64,000 nt of DNA from an uncultured Faecalibacterium sp. (GCA_900540455.1 UQGD01000001.1:102082-166081), one strand, 5' to 3'; positions 26,451 to 34,492 are shown, counted from the stretch's first letter. The notes: a model not told the origin generated them from the sequence alone. Numbers and translations: made by a program.

Positions 26451-28112
26451 TCAGAACAGGCCGCTGATCCGGCCCTCATCGTCCACGTCGATACCGACGG
26501 CGGCGGGGCGCTTGGGCAGACCGGGCATGGTCATGATACTGCCGCAAATGACCACGACGAACCCGGCGCCTGCGGACAGCCGGACCTCCCGCACCTCCAT
26601 CGTAAAGCCGGTGGGGGCTGCCAGGAGTTTGGCATTGTCGCTGAAGCTGTACTGGGTTTTGGCAATGCATACAGGCAGATCTCCGTACCCCATCTCGGTC
26701 AGTTCTGCCAGGGTCTTGGAGGCTGCCGCGCTGAAGTTGACCCCATCGGCCCGGTAGATCTTGGTAGCAACTGCCTCGATCTTCTGCTTCAGGGGCATAT
26801 CCAGCGGGTAGGTGTACTGGATGGGACGATCCTCCAAAATCTGGAGCACCTGCTGTGCCAGGGCCTTGCCGCCCTCGCCGCCCTTTGCGAACACCTCGCT
26901 CAGAACGCAGGCTACGCCCTGCTGGGCACAGACCTGCTCCACGATGGCCTGCTCCTCCGGGGTATCGGTGGGGAAGGCATTGATGGCCACCACCACCGGC
27001 AGACCAAAGCCGTTTTTCAGGTTGTCGATATGGCGCACCAGGTTGGCGGCACCGGCCCGCACAGCCTCCGGGTTCGGGGTATTCAGGTCTGCCTTGGCCA
27101 CACCGCCGTGGCTCTTGAGGGCACGCACCGTTGCCACCAGCACACAGGCGGAGGGGGCAATGCCCGCATAACGGCACTTGATATCCAGGAACTTCTCTGC
27201 GCCCAGGTCTGCGCCGAAGCCAGCCTCGGTGATAACGTAATCCGACAGAGCCAGGCTGAGCTTAGTAGCCATGACGCTGTTGCAGCCGTGGGCGATGTTG
27301 GCAAAGGGGCCGCCATGGATGATCGCAGGATTGTTCTCCAGCGTCTGGACCAGGTTGGGGTCCAGTGCATCCTTCAGCAGTGCGGTCATGGCACCGGCAG
27401 CGCCCACCTGACCAGCCGTCACCGGCTTGCCGTCATAGGTGTAGGCGCAGACGATGCGGGACAGGCGGTCTTTCAGGTCTGCAATGCTGGTAGCCAGGCA
27501 GAAGATGGCCATGACCTCGCTGGCCACCGTGATGTCAAAGCCGTCCTCCCGGGGGGTGCCGTTCACCTTGCCGCCCAGGCCGTCCACGATAAAGCGCAGC
27601 TGACGGTCGTTCATATCCATGCAGCGCTTCCAGGTGATGCGGCGGGGATCGATGTTCAGGGGGTTGCCCTGCTGGATGCTGTTGTCGATCATGGCAGCCA
27701 GCAGGTTGTTGGCCGTGCCAATGGCGTGCAGGTCACCGGTAAAGTGCAGGTTGATATCCTCCATGGGCACCACCTGGGCATAGCCGCCGCCCGCAGCGCC
27801 GCCCTTGACGCCGAACACAGGCCCCAGGGAAGGCTCACGCAGGCAGAGCATCGTCTTTTTGCCCAGGGCGTTCATGGCATCGGCCAGGCCCACACTGGTG
27901 GTAGTCTTGCCCTCACCTGCCGGAGTGGGGCTGATGGCGGTGACAAGGATCAGCTTGCCCTGTTTGCCCGCCTTGTGGATCAGACGATGGTTGATCTTAG
28001 CCTTATAGTGGCCATAGGGGATCACATCCTCCTCGGCCAGGCCGAGACTGGCGGCCACCTGGGTGATGGGCTTCATCTGGGCCTGCTGGGCGATCTCGAT
28101 ATCAGACTTCAT
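26451..28112 (-). CDS. fhs: Formate-tetrahydrofolate ligase
   Basis: Makes 10-formyl-THF from formate, THF and ATP, supplying one-carbon units for purines. 553 residues, the standard size, with the P-loop-like TPAGEGKTTTSVG near residue 63 and the PSLGPVFGVKGGAAGGG region near 97 typical of the family. AAGGAGG precedes the ATG. It is controlled by the ZTP riboswitch and terminator in its leader, so it should rise when purine synthesis stalls for lack of formyl-THF. Confidence 0.98.
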   Translation of the reverse strand: MKSDIEIAQQAQMKPITQVAASLGLAEEDVIPYGHYKAKINHRLIHKAGKQGKLILVTAISPTPAGEGKTTTSVGLADAMNALGKKTMLCLREPSLGPVFGVKGGAAGGGYAQVVPMEDINLHFTGDLHAIGTANNLLAAMIDNSIQQGNPLNIDPRRITWKRCMDMNDRQLRFIVDGLGGKVNGTPREDGFDITVASEVMAIFCLATSIADLKDRLSRIVCAYTYDGKPVTAGQVGAAGAMTALLKDALDPNLVQTLENNPAIIHGGPFANIAHGCNSVMATKLSLALSDYVITEAGFGADLGAEKFLDIKCRYAGIAPSACVLVATVRALKSHGGVAKADLNTPNPEAVRAGAANLVRHIDNLKNGFGLPVVVAINAFPTDTPEEQAIVEQVCAQQGVACVLSEVFAKGGEGGKALAQQVLQILEDRPIQYTYPLDMPLKQKIEAVATKIYRADGVNFSAAASKTLAELTEMGYGDLPVCIAKTQYSFSDNAKLLAAPTGFTMEVREVRLSAGAGFVVVICGSIMTMPGLPKRPAAVGIDVDDEGRISGLF

Positions 28113-28142
28113 AGGGCATCCTCCTTATTCCAACGGTAACAG

Positions 28143-28183
28143 AAAAAGGCAGCTTTGCGCAGGAAAATAAGCGCAAGGCTGCC
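28143..28183 (-). terminator. Riboswitch-controlled terminator before fhs
   Basis: Minus-strand hairpin with arms GGCAGCCTTGCGC and GCGCAAAGCTGCC (one mismatch) followed by TTTTT (28147-28143). Its 5' arm shares the GGGCA of the ZTP aptamer, so ligand binding and termination are mutually exclusive. Confidence 0.9.
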
Positions 28184-28245
28184 CAGACGGTCGGCATTGT
28201 TCCCCGCACGCTCTGCACTGTGGTGCTCCACATGATCCGTCAGCA
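28180..28245 (-). promoter_or_regulatory. ZTP (pfl) riboswitch
   Basis: The minus-strand RNA has GGAUCAUGUGG, a GGGGAACA element and the diagnostic 3' block GCCGACCGUCUGGGCA that ends in the terminator stem. The ZTP class senses ZMP/ZTP, the purine intermediates that build up when 10-formyl-THF is short, and turns on fhs. Gene context matches the class name-giving targets. Confidence 0.88.
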
Positions 28246-28270
28246 GAAAGCACGGTTTGATGTTAAGCTA

Positions 28271-28299
28271 AAGATAACACACACAGCCCGCCTTGTCAA
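28271..28299 (-). promoter_or_regulatory. Promoter of the ZTP riboswitch-fhs unit
   Basis: Minus strand TTGACA (28294-28299), 17 bp, TATCTT (28271-28276). With 28113-28245 and the promoter at 28426 this accounts for most of the 387 bp between fhs and the oxidoreductase gene; 28300-28425 shows no recognisable element. Confidence 0.8.
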
Positions 28300-28425
28300 G
28301 GGCAAGCTCTGCTTTTGCCGCTGCCTGCACCGGAAACTGCTGTCCCCCCTGCTCCGCTGCAACATCGAGGCACGATTGAGGGCACAGCCCTGCAAAAAAT
28401 ACCGCCCCGCTCTCCCCCCTGCCCC

Positions 28426-28454
28426 TTGACTTCACACAAAGGGTATGGTATTAC
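28426..28454 (+). promoter_or_regulatory. Promoter of the Gfo/Idh gene
   Basis: TTGACT (28426-28431), 17 bp, TATTAC (28449-28454), 45 bp before the ATG. Confidence 0.75.
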
Positions 28455-28499
28455 GAAAGTGACCGAAAAACGACCCCCGCAATACAGGAGGGACATCTT

Positions 28500-29483
28500 A
28501 TGAAATGGGGAATCCTAGCCACTGGCACCATCGCCAAAAAATTCGCCGACAGCATCCGTCAGATGGGCGCCGAGGGCGAAAGTCTGGCAGCGGTCGGCTC
28601 CCGCCGGGCAGAGAGCGCCCAGGCGTTTGCCGCCGCCTACGGCATCCCAAAATGGTATGACTCCTACGAACAACTGGTGCAGGACCCGGAGGTGGAAGCC
28701 GTATACATTGCCACGCCCAACTCCCTGCACGCCGACAACTGCCGCCTGTGCCTGGAGCACGGCAAGCACGTTTTGTGCGAGAAGCCTTTTACCCTGCGGG
28801 CAGAGCAGGCCCAGCAGCTGTATCAGCTGGCCGCCCAAAAGCATTTGTTTTTGATGGAAGCCCTGTGGACCCGTCTGCTGCCCCTGTACCAGGAGCTGCA
28901 AGCGCTGCTGGCCGCCGGAGAGCTGGGGCCGGTCCAAACGGTCAGCTGCCAATACGGCTTCACCGCACAGGGACAGCGGCGGGACCGGAAGTTCAACTCC
29001 CAGCTGGGCGGCGGCGCACTGCTGGACATCGGCATCTATAACCTGGGATTTTTACAGCTGGTCACCGGCCAGCAGCCGGACAGCACTGCCACCCAGCAGC
29101 TCACCCTCAGCCCGGAGGGCACCGATGCGTACAGCCGCGTACTGCTGCATTACCCCAGCGGCTGCGTCGCCCTATCCACCCAGACCATTGGCCAGGAGCT
29201 GGCCCGCAACGCCTGGATCACCTGCCAGAAGGGCAGCATTTTTATCCCGGACTTCCAGCACGCAGCCCGGATGGTGGTGCTGCGGGAGGGCGAATCCCCG
29301 GAGATGATCCGCTGCCCCTTTGAATACAACGGGTTTGAGTACCAGATCCGGGAAGCCTCCCGCTGTGTCCGCGCCGGCGAGAGCGCCAGCCGCATCTATA
29401 CCCCGCGCCACAGCCTGGCGCTGGCCCAACTGATGGATCAGATCCGGGACAGCTGGGGGATGCGTTTTGAAGGCGAGACCTGA
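28500..29483 (+). CDS. Gfo/Idh/MocA family oxidoreductase
   Basis: 327 residues. An N-terminal Rossmann fold starts MKWGILATGTIAKKFADSI with a G-x-G-x-x-A NAD(P) motif, then VYIATPNSLH near residue 68 and CEKPFT near 92, where the conserved Lys contributes to catalysis. The C-terminal half has the beta-sheet domain with LLDIGIYNLGFLQ near 172. AGGAGGG lies 8-9 nt upstream. It is a single gene with its own promoter and terminator. Likely acts on a sugar or cyclitol; the substrate cannot be told. Confidence 0.92.
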   Translation: MKWGILATGTIAKKFADSIRQMGAEGESLAAVGSRRAESAQAFAAAYGIPKWYDSYEQLVQDPEVEAVYIATPNSLHADNCRLCLEHGKHVLCEKPFTLRAEQAQQLYQLAAQKHLFLMEALWTRLLPLYQELQALLAAGELGPVQTVSCQYGFTAQGQRRDRKFNSQLGGGALLDIGIYNLGFLQLVTGQQPDSTATQQLTLSPEGTDAYSRVLLHYPSGCVALSTQTIGQELARNAWITCQKGSIFIPDFQHAARMVVLREGESPEMIRCPFEYNGFEYQIREASRCVRAGESASRIYTPRHSLALAQLMDQIRDSWGMRFEGET

Positions 29484-29499
29484 CCCATACATAACAAAA

Positions 29500-29533
29500 A
29501 CCGGAGCGCTTTTGATCGGCGCTCCGGTTTTTT
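29500..29533. terminator. Bidirectional terminator, oxidoreductase / SGNH hydrolase
   Basis: ACCGGAGCGC / GCGCTCCGGT arms, T6 on the plus strand and an A5 tract before the left arm, between convergent genes. Confidence 0.92.
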
Positions 29534-29542
29534 ATCTGCATT

Positions 29543-30439
29543 TTATGCGGCAGAGACTGTGTGCGTGGACAGGTACTCCACCCACGCAGTGTAGCCTTCC
29601 GGTTTCAGGTGGTAACCGTCCGGCTGGGCGTATTCCGCTTTCAGGTCCCCGTTTTCGTCGGCCAGTGCTTCCCACAGGTTGAGGAAGTAGCAATTTTTCT
29701 CCAGCGCAATAGCTGCCAGCTCATCGTTGATGCGGCACAGCCTGTCCTTGTTCAAACCAGCATGACGCTCCTGAGCGCTGACCTCCGGACGCACCGGGGT
29801 AATGGACTGGACATAGACGACGGTATCCGGCAGCTGCTGATGGATCATATCCAGCATCAGCCGGTAATAGGTCAGAAAATTGGTGTAGTCCCCGTCCCGC
29901 CCCAGGACGTTGGTCCCCAGCAGAACGTACAGCACCTTGGGCTGCTGGGCCGCCAGTGCTTCCATCGGCACTTCTTCTGCTCCGTCGTGACGCTTGCAGG
30001 TGGTGCCATTGACCACGGCATTGGGTCCCACCCCTTTATACGCACAAAAGTTTGCGTTGGGAAGCCCCGTATCATAGATCTGCATCCCCTGGGTCAGGCT
30101 GTCGCCCAGAAAACTGGCCTGGGTGAAATAGCTTGTGTCCACCGCCGGGGTCTGGGGCAGCGCCGCCATGCGGAAGTCCAGCGCCGTCTGTCCAGCATCG
30201 GTCTTCTGCACGGTCAGGCTGCGGGCCGCTACATACTGAGCAGACTTCCACTCAGTACCAGGGATCTCCTGTGCCAGGATGCTCACCGTTGCGGTCTGGC
30301 GCGTATCCCTCTGCAAACTCCGCCACAGCAGATTGATCGCCAGCAGCATCAGCAGCAACAGCAAGGACGACGCTGTCAGCAAGACCCTGCGCCAGCGTTT
30401 GTGCAGCACCCTGCGGCGATATTCCTGATAATCGGCCAT
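29543..30439 (-). CDS. Membrane-anchored SGNH/GDSL hydrolase
   Basis: 298 residues. A basic cytoplasmic start (RRRVLHKRWRR) and one transmembrane helix (about 19-39) place the catalytic domain outside the membrane. Block I is FLGDSLTQG near residue 110 with the nucleophilic Ser; block III LLGTNVLGRDGDY near 173; the Asp-x-x-His block is DGYHLKPEGY near 275. Such domains deacylate or deacetylate sugars and cell-wall polymers. The substrate is unknown. It has its own promoter at 30508-30535. Confidence 0.88.
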   Translation of the reverse strand: MADYQEYRRRVLHKRWRRVLLTASSLLLLLMLLAINLLWRSLQRDTRQTATVSILAQEIPGTEWKSAQYVAARSLTVQKTDAGQTALDFRMAALPQTPAVDTSYFTQASFLGDSLTQGMQIYDTGLPNANFCAYKGVGPNAVVNGTTCKRHDGAEEVPMEALAAQQPKVLYVLLGTNVLGRDGDYTNFLTYYRLMLDMIHQQLPDTVVYVQSITPVRPEVSAQERHAGLNKDRLCRINDELAAIALEKNCYFLNLWEALADENGDLKAEYAQPDGYHLKPEGYTAWVEYLSTHTVSAA

Positions 30440-30850
30440 CGTGATACCTTCTTCCTATCCGCAGAAAAGTGCGTGCTTTCTGCGGTCGATTCTCCTTGTA
30501 TATCTCCATCATACCATAACTGCGGGCATAGTCAAGAGGGAACGAAGTCCCGATGTAAAACCGGAACTCCCCTGCTTTTCTGCAGCCGCTTTCCCGCCCT
30601 TCAGAACCGGGCACAGACCCGCTCCTGCGCAGATCTCTGCGGGCAGCGCCCCCGACAAACGCACCATGCATCGCTTGATTTTCTATTAGTATCCCGTAAA
30701 GCGTTCGATTTAATCCGACAGGAAGGACTTCCCTGCAAAGACGGGCGGCAGCTTTTTTCAAAAAACGCCTGAACCAAAACCGGGCAGCGGCGCAGCGGCA
30801 ATGTCGGCAGATTTTCACACAACCTCCTTACCCTGCCCCTGGCAGAGCGC
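30440..30850. other. Long intergenic stretch with no gene seen
   Basis: About 410 bp between the divergent SGNH and small-protein genes. It holds the SGNH promoter (30508-30535), a CGCAGAAAG/CTTTCTGCG hairpin in the SGNH leader (about 30460-30486), and otherwise only short GC-rich repeats (such as CTGCGCAGATCTCTGCGGG near 30636-30654). I recognise no RNA family and no convincing reading frame. Confidence 0.5.
30508..30535 (-). promoter_or_regulatory. Promoter of the SGNH hydrolase gene
   Basis: Minus strand TTGACT (30530-30535), 16 bp, TATGAT (30508-30513). Confidence 0.75.
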
Positions 30851-30880
30851 TTGCATCCGGCCCCATACATGTGGTATACT
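30851..30880 (+). promoter_or_regulatory. Promoter of the small conserved-type gene
   Basis: TTGCAT (30851-30856), 18 bp, TATACT (30875-30880), 36 bp before the ATG at 30917. Confidence 0.75.
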
Positions 30881-30916
30881 AAAGGTGAATTTAATACGAT
30901 AGGGAGGCTTTTCAAC

Positions 30917-31204
30917 ATGCCATTTACTCCAAAATTGACTTATAAAGGCAAGCCCCTCGTCCGTAAGGACAACGAGCTGTACTACGGCCAGATGACCGAT
31001 CCGTATGTGCTTTATTTACAGATCCTGACCACGACCCCGGTATCCGGCCAGCAGGTGGCGGACAAGGTCCACCTGATGCTGCTTTCCACCGATACCTCCA
31101 AGGCCCCGCAGGAGCGTGTGGCCCGGCAGACCACCAAGCATGGTCTGTACAACGCACTGGACATCGGCAGCATCTGGCTGCAGAAGGCCAACGAAACCAA
31201 CTGA
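30917..31204 (+). CDS. Small protein of unknown function
   Basis: 95 residues, soluble, with no signal peptide or membrane segment. The start MPFTPKLTYKGKPLVRKDNELYYG is preceded by AGGGAGG, 8 nt before the ATG, and by a good promoter, and a strong terminator follows, so it is very likely a real single-gene unit. Composition is balanced with a basic middle (QERVARQTTKHG). I do not recognise a family and infer no function. Confidence 0.8.
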   Translation: MPFTPKLTYKGKPLVRKDNELYYGQMTDPYVLYLQILTTTPVSGQQVADKVHLMLLSTDTSKAPQERVARQTTKHGLYNALDIGSIWLQKANETN

Positions 31205-31231
31205 CCACAGCCCCTTCCCTGATCGGATGAA

Positions 31232-31267
31232 AAAAGCGCTGCATCTCCTAAGAGATGCAGCGCTTTT
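31232..31267. terminator. Bidirectional terminator
   Basis: Arms AAAAGCGCTGCATCT / AGATGCAGCGCTTTT with a short loop, between the small gene and the convergent zinc-ribbon gene. Confidence 0.93.
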
Positions 31268-31296
31268 ATTTTTATCCGTGCAGCAGAATACGGAGC

Positions 31297-31860
31297 TTAC
31301 TCCTCCTCTGTGACCTCAAAATCCAGAGGCTGGCCGCAGCTGGGGCAGACCACACCGCCGGAGAGCAGAGTCTCCTCCTCGATCACCGAGGCGGCGCCGC
31401 AGTTGGGGCAGGTGACCTCGTACTGGACCGGGCCTTCTGCCTCCTCCTGGTCTGCTTCTTCCTCTTCCAAAGCGACCTCAAAGGCCACCTTGCAGCTGGG
31501 GCAGATAGCTTCGCCCACGTCCAGATCGTCCTCACTTACATAGACGGTCTGTCCACAGTTGGGGCAGGCCACCTCGTAAAAAGGCTCGTCGTCATTGTCC
31601 TCATCCTCGTCATCGTCCTGGCTGTCCTGCTCCTCATCTTCCTCGTAGAGGTCAGCTTCCAGATCCTCGATCTCGTCGTTGAGGTCATTGATCAGATCAT
31701 ACGCCTGGGTCAGATCCTCGTCCAGCCCCATTACAGCGGTGGACAGCTCGCCCAGCAGCTCGTTCATCGCCTTGATGATCTTGCCTTCCTTGGTGGTCTC
31801 ATCGATGCCCAGGCCCTCGATCAGGCCCTTGAGGTATGCAGCTCTTTCGGTCAGTTCCAT
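31297..31860 (-). CDS. CD1247-type protein with two zinc ribbons
   Basis: 187 residues. The N-terminal 60 or so residues form a helical domain (LTERAAYLKGLIEGLGID) like the CD1247 N-terminal domain of Clostridia. A very acidic linker follows (about 65-92, mostly Asp/Glu). Then come two rubredoxin-like zinc ribbons, CPNCG...CPSC (about 99-123) and CPNCG...CPSC (about 149-175). It lies 153 bp downstream of efp with AAGGAGG at its start. Zinc ribbons suggest nucleic-acid or protein binding; the role is unknown. Confidence 0.82.
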   Translation of the reverse strand: MELTERAAYLKGLIEGLGIDETTKEGKIIKAMNELLGELSTAVMGLDEDLTQAYDLINDLNDEIEDLEADLYEEDEEQDSQDDDEDEDNDDEPFYEVACPNCGQTVYVSEDDLDVGEAICPSCKVAFEVALEEEEADQEEAEGPVQYEVTCPNCGAASVIEEETLLSGGVVCPSCGQPLDFEVTEEE

Positions 31861-31966
31861 AACGAATGCCTCCTTATATATTCTGGCAACATCGTGGGAG
31901 CCCGCCGCCCTGGCCCGCAGGCCCGGCAGACGCGCTCTATGCCCCTGCGACTGTTGTGGAAAAAAT

Positions 31967-31997
31967 GACCGGGCAGGCGGTATACCGCCGCCCGGTC
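31967..31997 (-). terminator. Terminator of efp
   Basis: GACCGGGC / GCCCGGTC arms with an inner GGCGG-TATA-CCGCC stem, then a T6 run on the minus strand. Confidence 0.93.
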
Positions 31998-32013
31998 AGG
32001 CTTATGGCTTGGA

Positions 32014-32571
32014 TCAGACGCGCTCCATATACTCGCCGGTGCGGGTATCGATGCGGATGCGGTCGCCCTCGTTGATGAACAGGGGCACGCGCAGCTCTGC
32101 ACCGGTCTCCACGGTAGCGGGCTTCAGGGTGTTGGTGGCGGTGTTGCCGCGCACGCCGGGCTCAGTCTGGGTGACCTCCAGCTCGATGAAGTTGGGGATC
32201 TCAACGCTGAAGACCTTGCCCTTGTAGGACAGCAGCTTGCAGACCTCGTTCTCCTTGCAGAACTTGAAGTTGTCCGGCACATCGGTAACGTTGACGGGGA
32301 TATCGTCGTAGGTCTCGTTATCCATGAAGTGGTACAGATCACCGTCAGCATAGCTGTAGGTGACGTCCTTGCGCTCGATGAACGCCTGGGGGAACTTTGC
32401 GGTGGGGTTGTAGCTGGTCTCCACCACAGAGCCGGTGATGACGTTCTTGGTCTTGGTGCGGACAAAGGCCGCGCCCTTGCCGGGCTTCACGTGCTGGAAC
32501 TCAACGACCTGAAGAACCTGGCCGTCCTGCTCAAAGGTCACGCCATTGCGAAACTCGCCTGCAGAAATCAT
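32014..32571 (-). CDS. efp: Translation elongation factor P
   Basis: Relieves ribosome stalling at polyproline stretches. 185 residues with three beta-barrel domains. The tip loop of domain I reads HVKPGKGAAF with K32 in the position modified in Bacillus EF-P; no lysylation genes are in the window. GGAGGAATTCCT precedes the ATG. It has its own promoter and terminator. Confidence 0.97.
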   Translation of the reverse strand: MISAGEFRNGVTFEQDGQVLQVVEFQHVKPGKGAAFVRTKTKNVITGSVVETSYNPTAKFPQAFIERKDVTYSYADGDLYHFMDNETYDDIPVNVTDVPDNFKFCKENEVCKLLSYKGKVFSVEIPNFIELEVTQTEPGVRGNTATNTLKPATVETGAELRVPLFINEGDRIRIDTRTGEYMERV

Positions 32572-32641
32572 AGGAATTCCTCCATTAATTTAAAGTCTCA
32601 GATGCCTGCGCCGGCAACCGGCGGCGAACTCTCCTGCCGCC

Positions 32642-32655
32642 CACAAGCGCTTGTG
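32642..32655. promoter_or_regulatory. 14-bp palindrome at the efp transcription start
   Basis: CACAAGCGCTTGTG is a perfect palindrome about 14 bp downstream of the efp -10 hexamer (reading on the minus strand), a usual place for a repressor operator or for a start-site hairpin. Confidence 0.4.
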
Positions 32656-32668
32656 CATATCTTTATCT

Positions 32669-32697
32669 ATTTTACCCAATCCCGGACGGTTTGGCAA
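32669..32697 (-). promoter_or_regulatory. Sigma-A promoter of efp
   Basis: Minus strand TTGCCA (32692-32697), 17 bp, TAAAAT (32669-32674). Confidence 0.8.
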
Positions 32698-32752
32698 GGG
32701 GTTTAGGGAAAAAAGCGGCCAAAAAGAGCCAAAAACCCTCTCATTTCCAATT

Positions 32753-33622
32753 TTAAGTCCGGGCTGCCGCTGCAAAATACATCTGCTGCATGGTCTTTGC
32801 GTCCTCTGCCTGGGTCCCGGCGCTCTCACAAATGACCACCGGCGCCAGATCCCGCTCCGCAAACAGCTCCATCAAAGGCTGCGGTTCCGGGCCAAACTGG
32901 GTCTGTGCAAAGGTCCAGTGGCGTTTTTCGCCCCCGGCTGAATATTCGATGCGGGAAAAATGGACGTGGAAGCGGCGGGCACGCTCGTCCCCCAGGCTCT
33001 GCTCCATCCGGTCCAGGATCGCAGCATAATCCGCCTTGGAAGCAATGCCCCCTAACGTGCGGGCATTCAGGTGGCCAAAGTCGATGCAGGGCACGACCCG
33101 TTCATCCAGGCTGCACAGCGCAAGCACTTCTTCCAAGGTGCCCAGCTGGCCGATCTTGCCCATGGTCTCCGGGCAGAGGGTCATATCCTGATAGCCTGCC
33201 TGGTCCAGCGCCTCCAAAGCACGGCGCAGGGTATCCTGGGCTTTTTCCAGGGCAGCCTCCCGGCTTTGTTTGCCGCAGCTGCCGGAATGGAAGATGACTC
33301 TCCGGCCCCCCAGTGCCCGGCAGACTGCGCAGCTTTGCAGCAGGTAGTCGATGCTGGCCAGGCGCTTGTCCTCCTCCAGGCTGGACATACTGATATAATA
33401 AGGCGCATGGACGCTGAACAGCACGTCCTTTTCCTTTGCAAGCGCCGCCATTTTTGCAGCCTTATCCAGTCCCAGACGCACGCCGCGGCCGCACTGGTAC
33501 TCAAAAGCGTTCAAGCCCATAGCAGCTGTATAGGCGGGCACATCCAGGCTGGACTTATAGCCCTGGGCGGCAAAGCTCTCGCTTTGGCCGGCAGTGCCGA
33601 ACCGGATCTCTGTACTGCTCAA
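32753..33622 (-). CDS. Endonuclease IV-like TIM-barrel protein
   Basis: 289 residues of the AP-endonuclease-2 / xylose-isomerase-like fold. Metal-ligand candidates are spread as in endonuclease IV: HAPYYI near residue 71, IFHSG near 112, CPETMG near 150, IDFGHLNA near 183, HVHFS near 220 and ICESAG near 266. It may be an abasic-site endonuclease or a related isomerase. The start is TTG at 33622, overlapping the yqeG stop (TTGA), with AGG 5 nt upstream; longer starts lie inside yqeG. Confidence 0.82.
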   Translation of the reverse strand: MSSTEIRFGTAGQSESFAAQGYKSSLDVPAYTAAMGLNAFEYQCGRGVRLGLDKAAKMAALAKEKDVLFSVHAPYYISMSSLEEDKRLASIDYLLQSCAVCRALGGRRVIFHSGSCGKQSREAALEKAQDTLRRALEALDQAGYQDMTLCPETMGKIGQLGTLEEVLALCSLDERVVPCIDFGHLNARTLGGIASKADYAAILDRMEQSLGDERARRFHVHFSRIEYSAGGEKRHWTFAQTQFGPEPQPLMELFAERDLAPVVICESAGTQAEDAKTMQQMYFAAAART

Positions 33623-34122
33623 CGGACCTGCCCCCCTTGGTCGTAAAACTTTTTCCAATATTTTTTCTCCCAGCGGCGCTTCAGCTGCACGCTGGCATCC
33701 AGATCCGGCCCACGGGCGATGACCACAAAGGCGGGGATGCCATAAAGCGCAGCGGCCATACGGTCGGCAAAAAGCTGATCGCCGACCATCGCCATCTGGC
33801 TGCGCTTCACGCCCAGGCGGCGGCGGGCACGCATCAGCCCCAGCGGCAGGGGCTTTGCGGACAGGCTGATAAACTCCATGCCCAGCTTTTGCGCAAAGGG
33901 GCCTACCCGTTTGCCAGTGCCGTTGGAGACAATGGTCATCCGGATGTCCGCTGCGCGCATCTGCTCCAGCCATTGCGCCACCTCGGGAGACAGCTCCTGG
34001 CTGCGATCCTCCGTAAGGGTATTATCCACATCCAGCACCAGGGCACGGATGCCCATTTGGGCCAGGAATGTAGGGGTGATACGAGTAACATCCTTGAACA
34101 CATATTCCGGGGTAACGAGCAT
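33619..34122 (-). CDS. yqeG: YqeG family HAD-IIIA phosphatase
   Basis: 167 residues. Motif I is LDVDNTLTED (D31, D33), motif II TIVSNGTGK near 64, and MVGDQLFADR near 112 supplies the distal acidic residues. AAGGAGG lies 6 nt before the ATG at 34122. In Gram-positives YqeG often lies near nadD-yqeK and aroE; here it overlaps the TIM-barrel gene instead. Related proteins dephosphorylate phosphatidylglycerophosphate in plants and cyanobacteria, so a phospholipid role is possible. Confidence 0.93.
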   Translation of the reverse strand: MLVTPEYVFKDVTRITPTFLAQMGIRALVLDVDNTLTEDRSQELSPEVAQWLEQMRAADIRMTIVSNGTGKRVGPFAQKLGMEFISLSAKPLPLGLMRARRRLGVKRSQMAMVGDQLFADRMAAALYGIPAFVVIARGPDLDASVQLKRRWEKKYWKKFYDQGGQVR

Positions 34123-34174
34123 CGCAGCCTCCTTATGGTGAGCCAGCGCTGTAAATTTGCGCTGAAAATGAAAA

Positions 34175-34202
34175 TAGGAGAACCTGAAATCAGGCTCTCC
34201 TA
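34175..34202 (-). terminator. Terminator of rpsU
   Basis: TAGGAGAGCCTGA / TCAGGTTCTCCTA arms (one G-T pair) followed by TTTTCATTTT on the minus strand. Confidence 0.9.
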
Positions 34203-34252
34203 CATCGGCGTTAGCAACGCGGAATGATCTCAAAGCAACGATAGCGGTTCAA

Positions 34253-34429
34253 TTACTTGAACTTGCGCTTGCGGGCTGCTTCGGACTTCTTCTTGCGGCG
34301 AACAGACGGCTTCTCGTAAGCCTCGCGCTTACGGACCTCTGCGAGCACACCGCTGCGGGCGGTGCTCCGCTTGAAGCGACGCAGTGCGCTCTCCAGCGAC
34401 TCGCCCTCTTTAACACGAATTTCCGACAT
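34253..34429 (-). CDS. rpsU: 30S ribosomal protein S21
   Basis: 58 residues starting MSEIRVKEGESLESALRRFK and ending in a basic RRKKKSEAARKRKFK tail, the standard S21 pattern. S21 binds the small subunit near the anti-Shine-Dalgarno region and aids initiation. GGAGGGAAT lies 7-8 nt upstream. It is a single gene with its own promoter and terminator. Confidence 0.97.
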   Translation of the reverse strand: MSEIRVKEGESLESALRRFKRSTARSGVLAEVRKREAYEKPSVRRKKKSEAARKRKFK

Positions 34430-34492
34430 CTTATTCCCTCCCTTGGACCGTGAGGCAGGAATTTCGTTGTTACATGGTAACTAACAGTAGAC

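Noticed and set aside
28143..28245. THF riboswitch as the fhs regulator
   Set aside because: The GCCGACCGUCUGGGCA block and terminator overlap are those of the ZTP class.
30252..30818. A GTG-started minus-strand frame with AAGGAGG in front
   Set aside because: The ribosome site is tempting, but the protein resembles nothing, runs across the SGNH promoter and then overlaps the SGNH gene out of frame.
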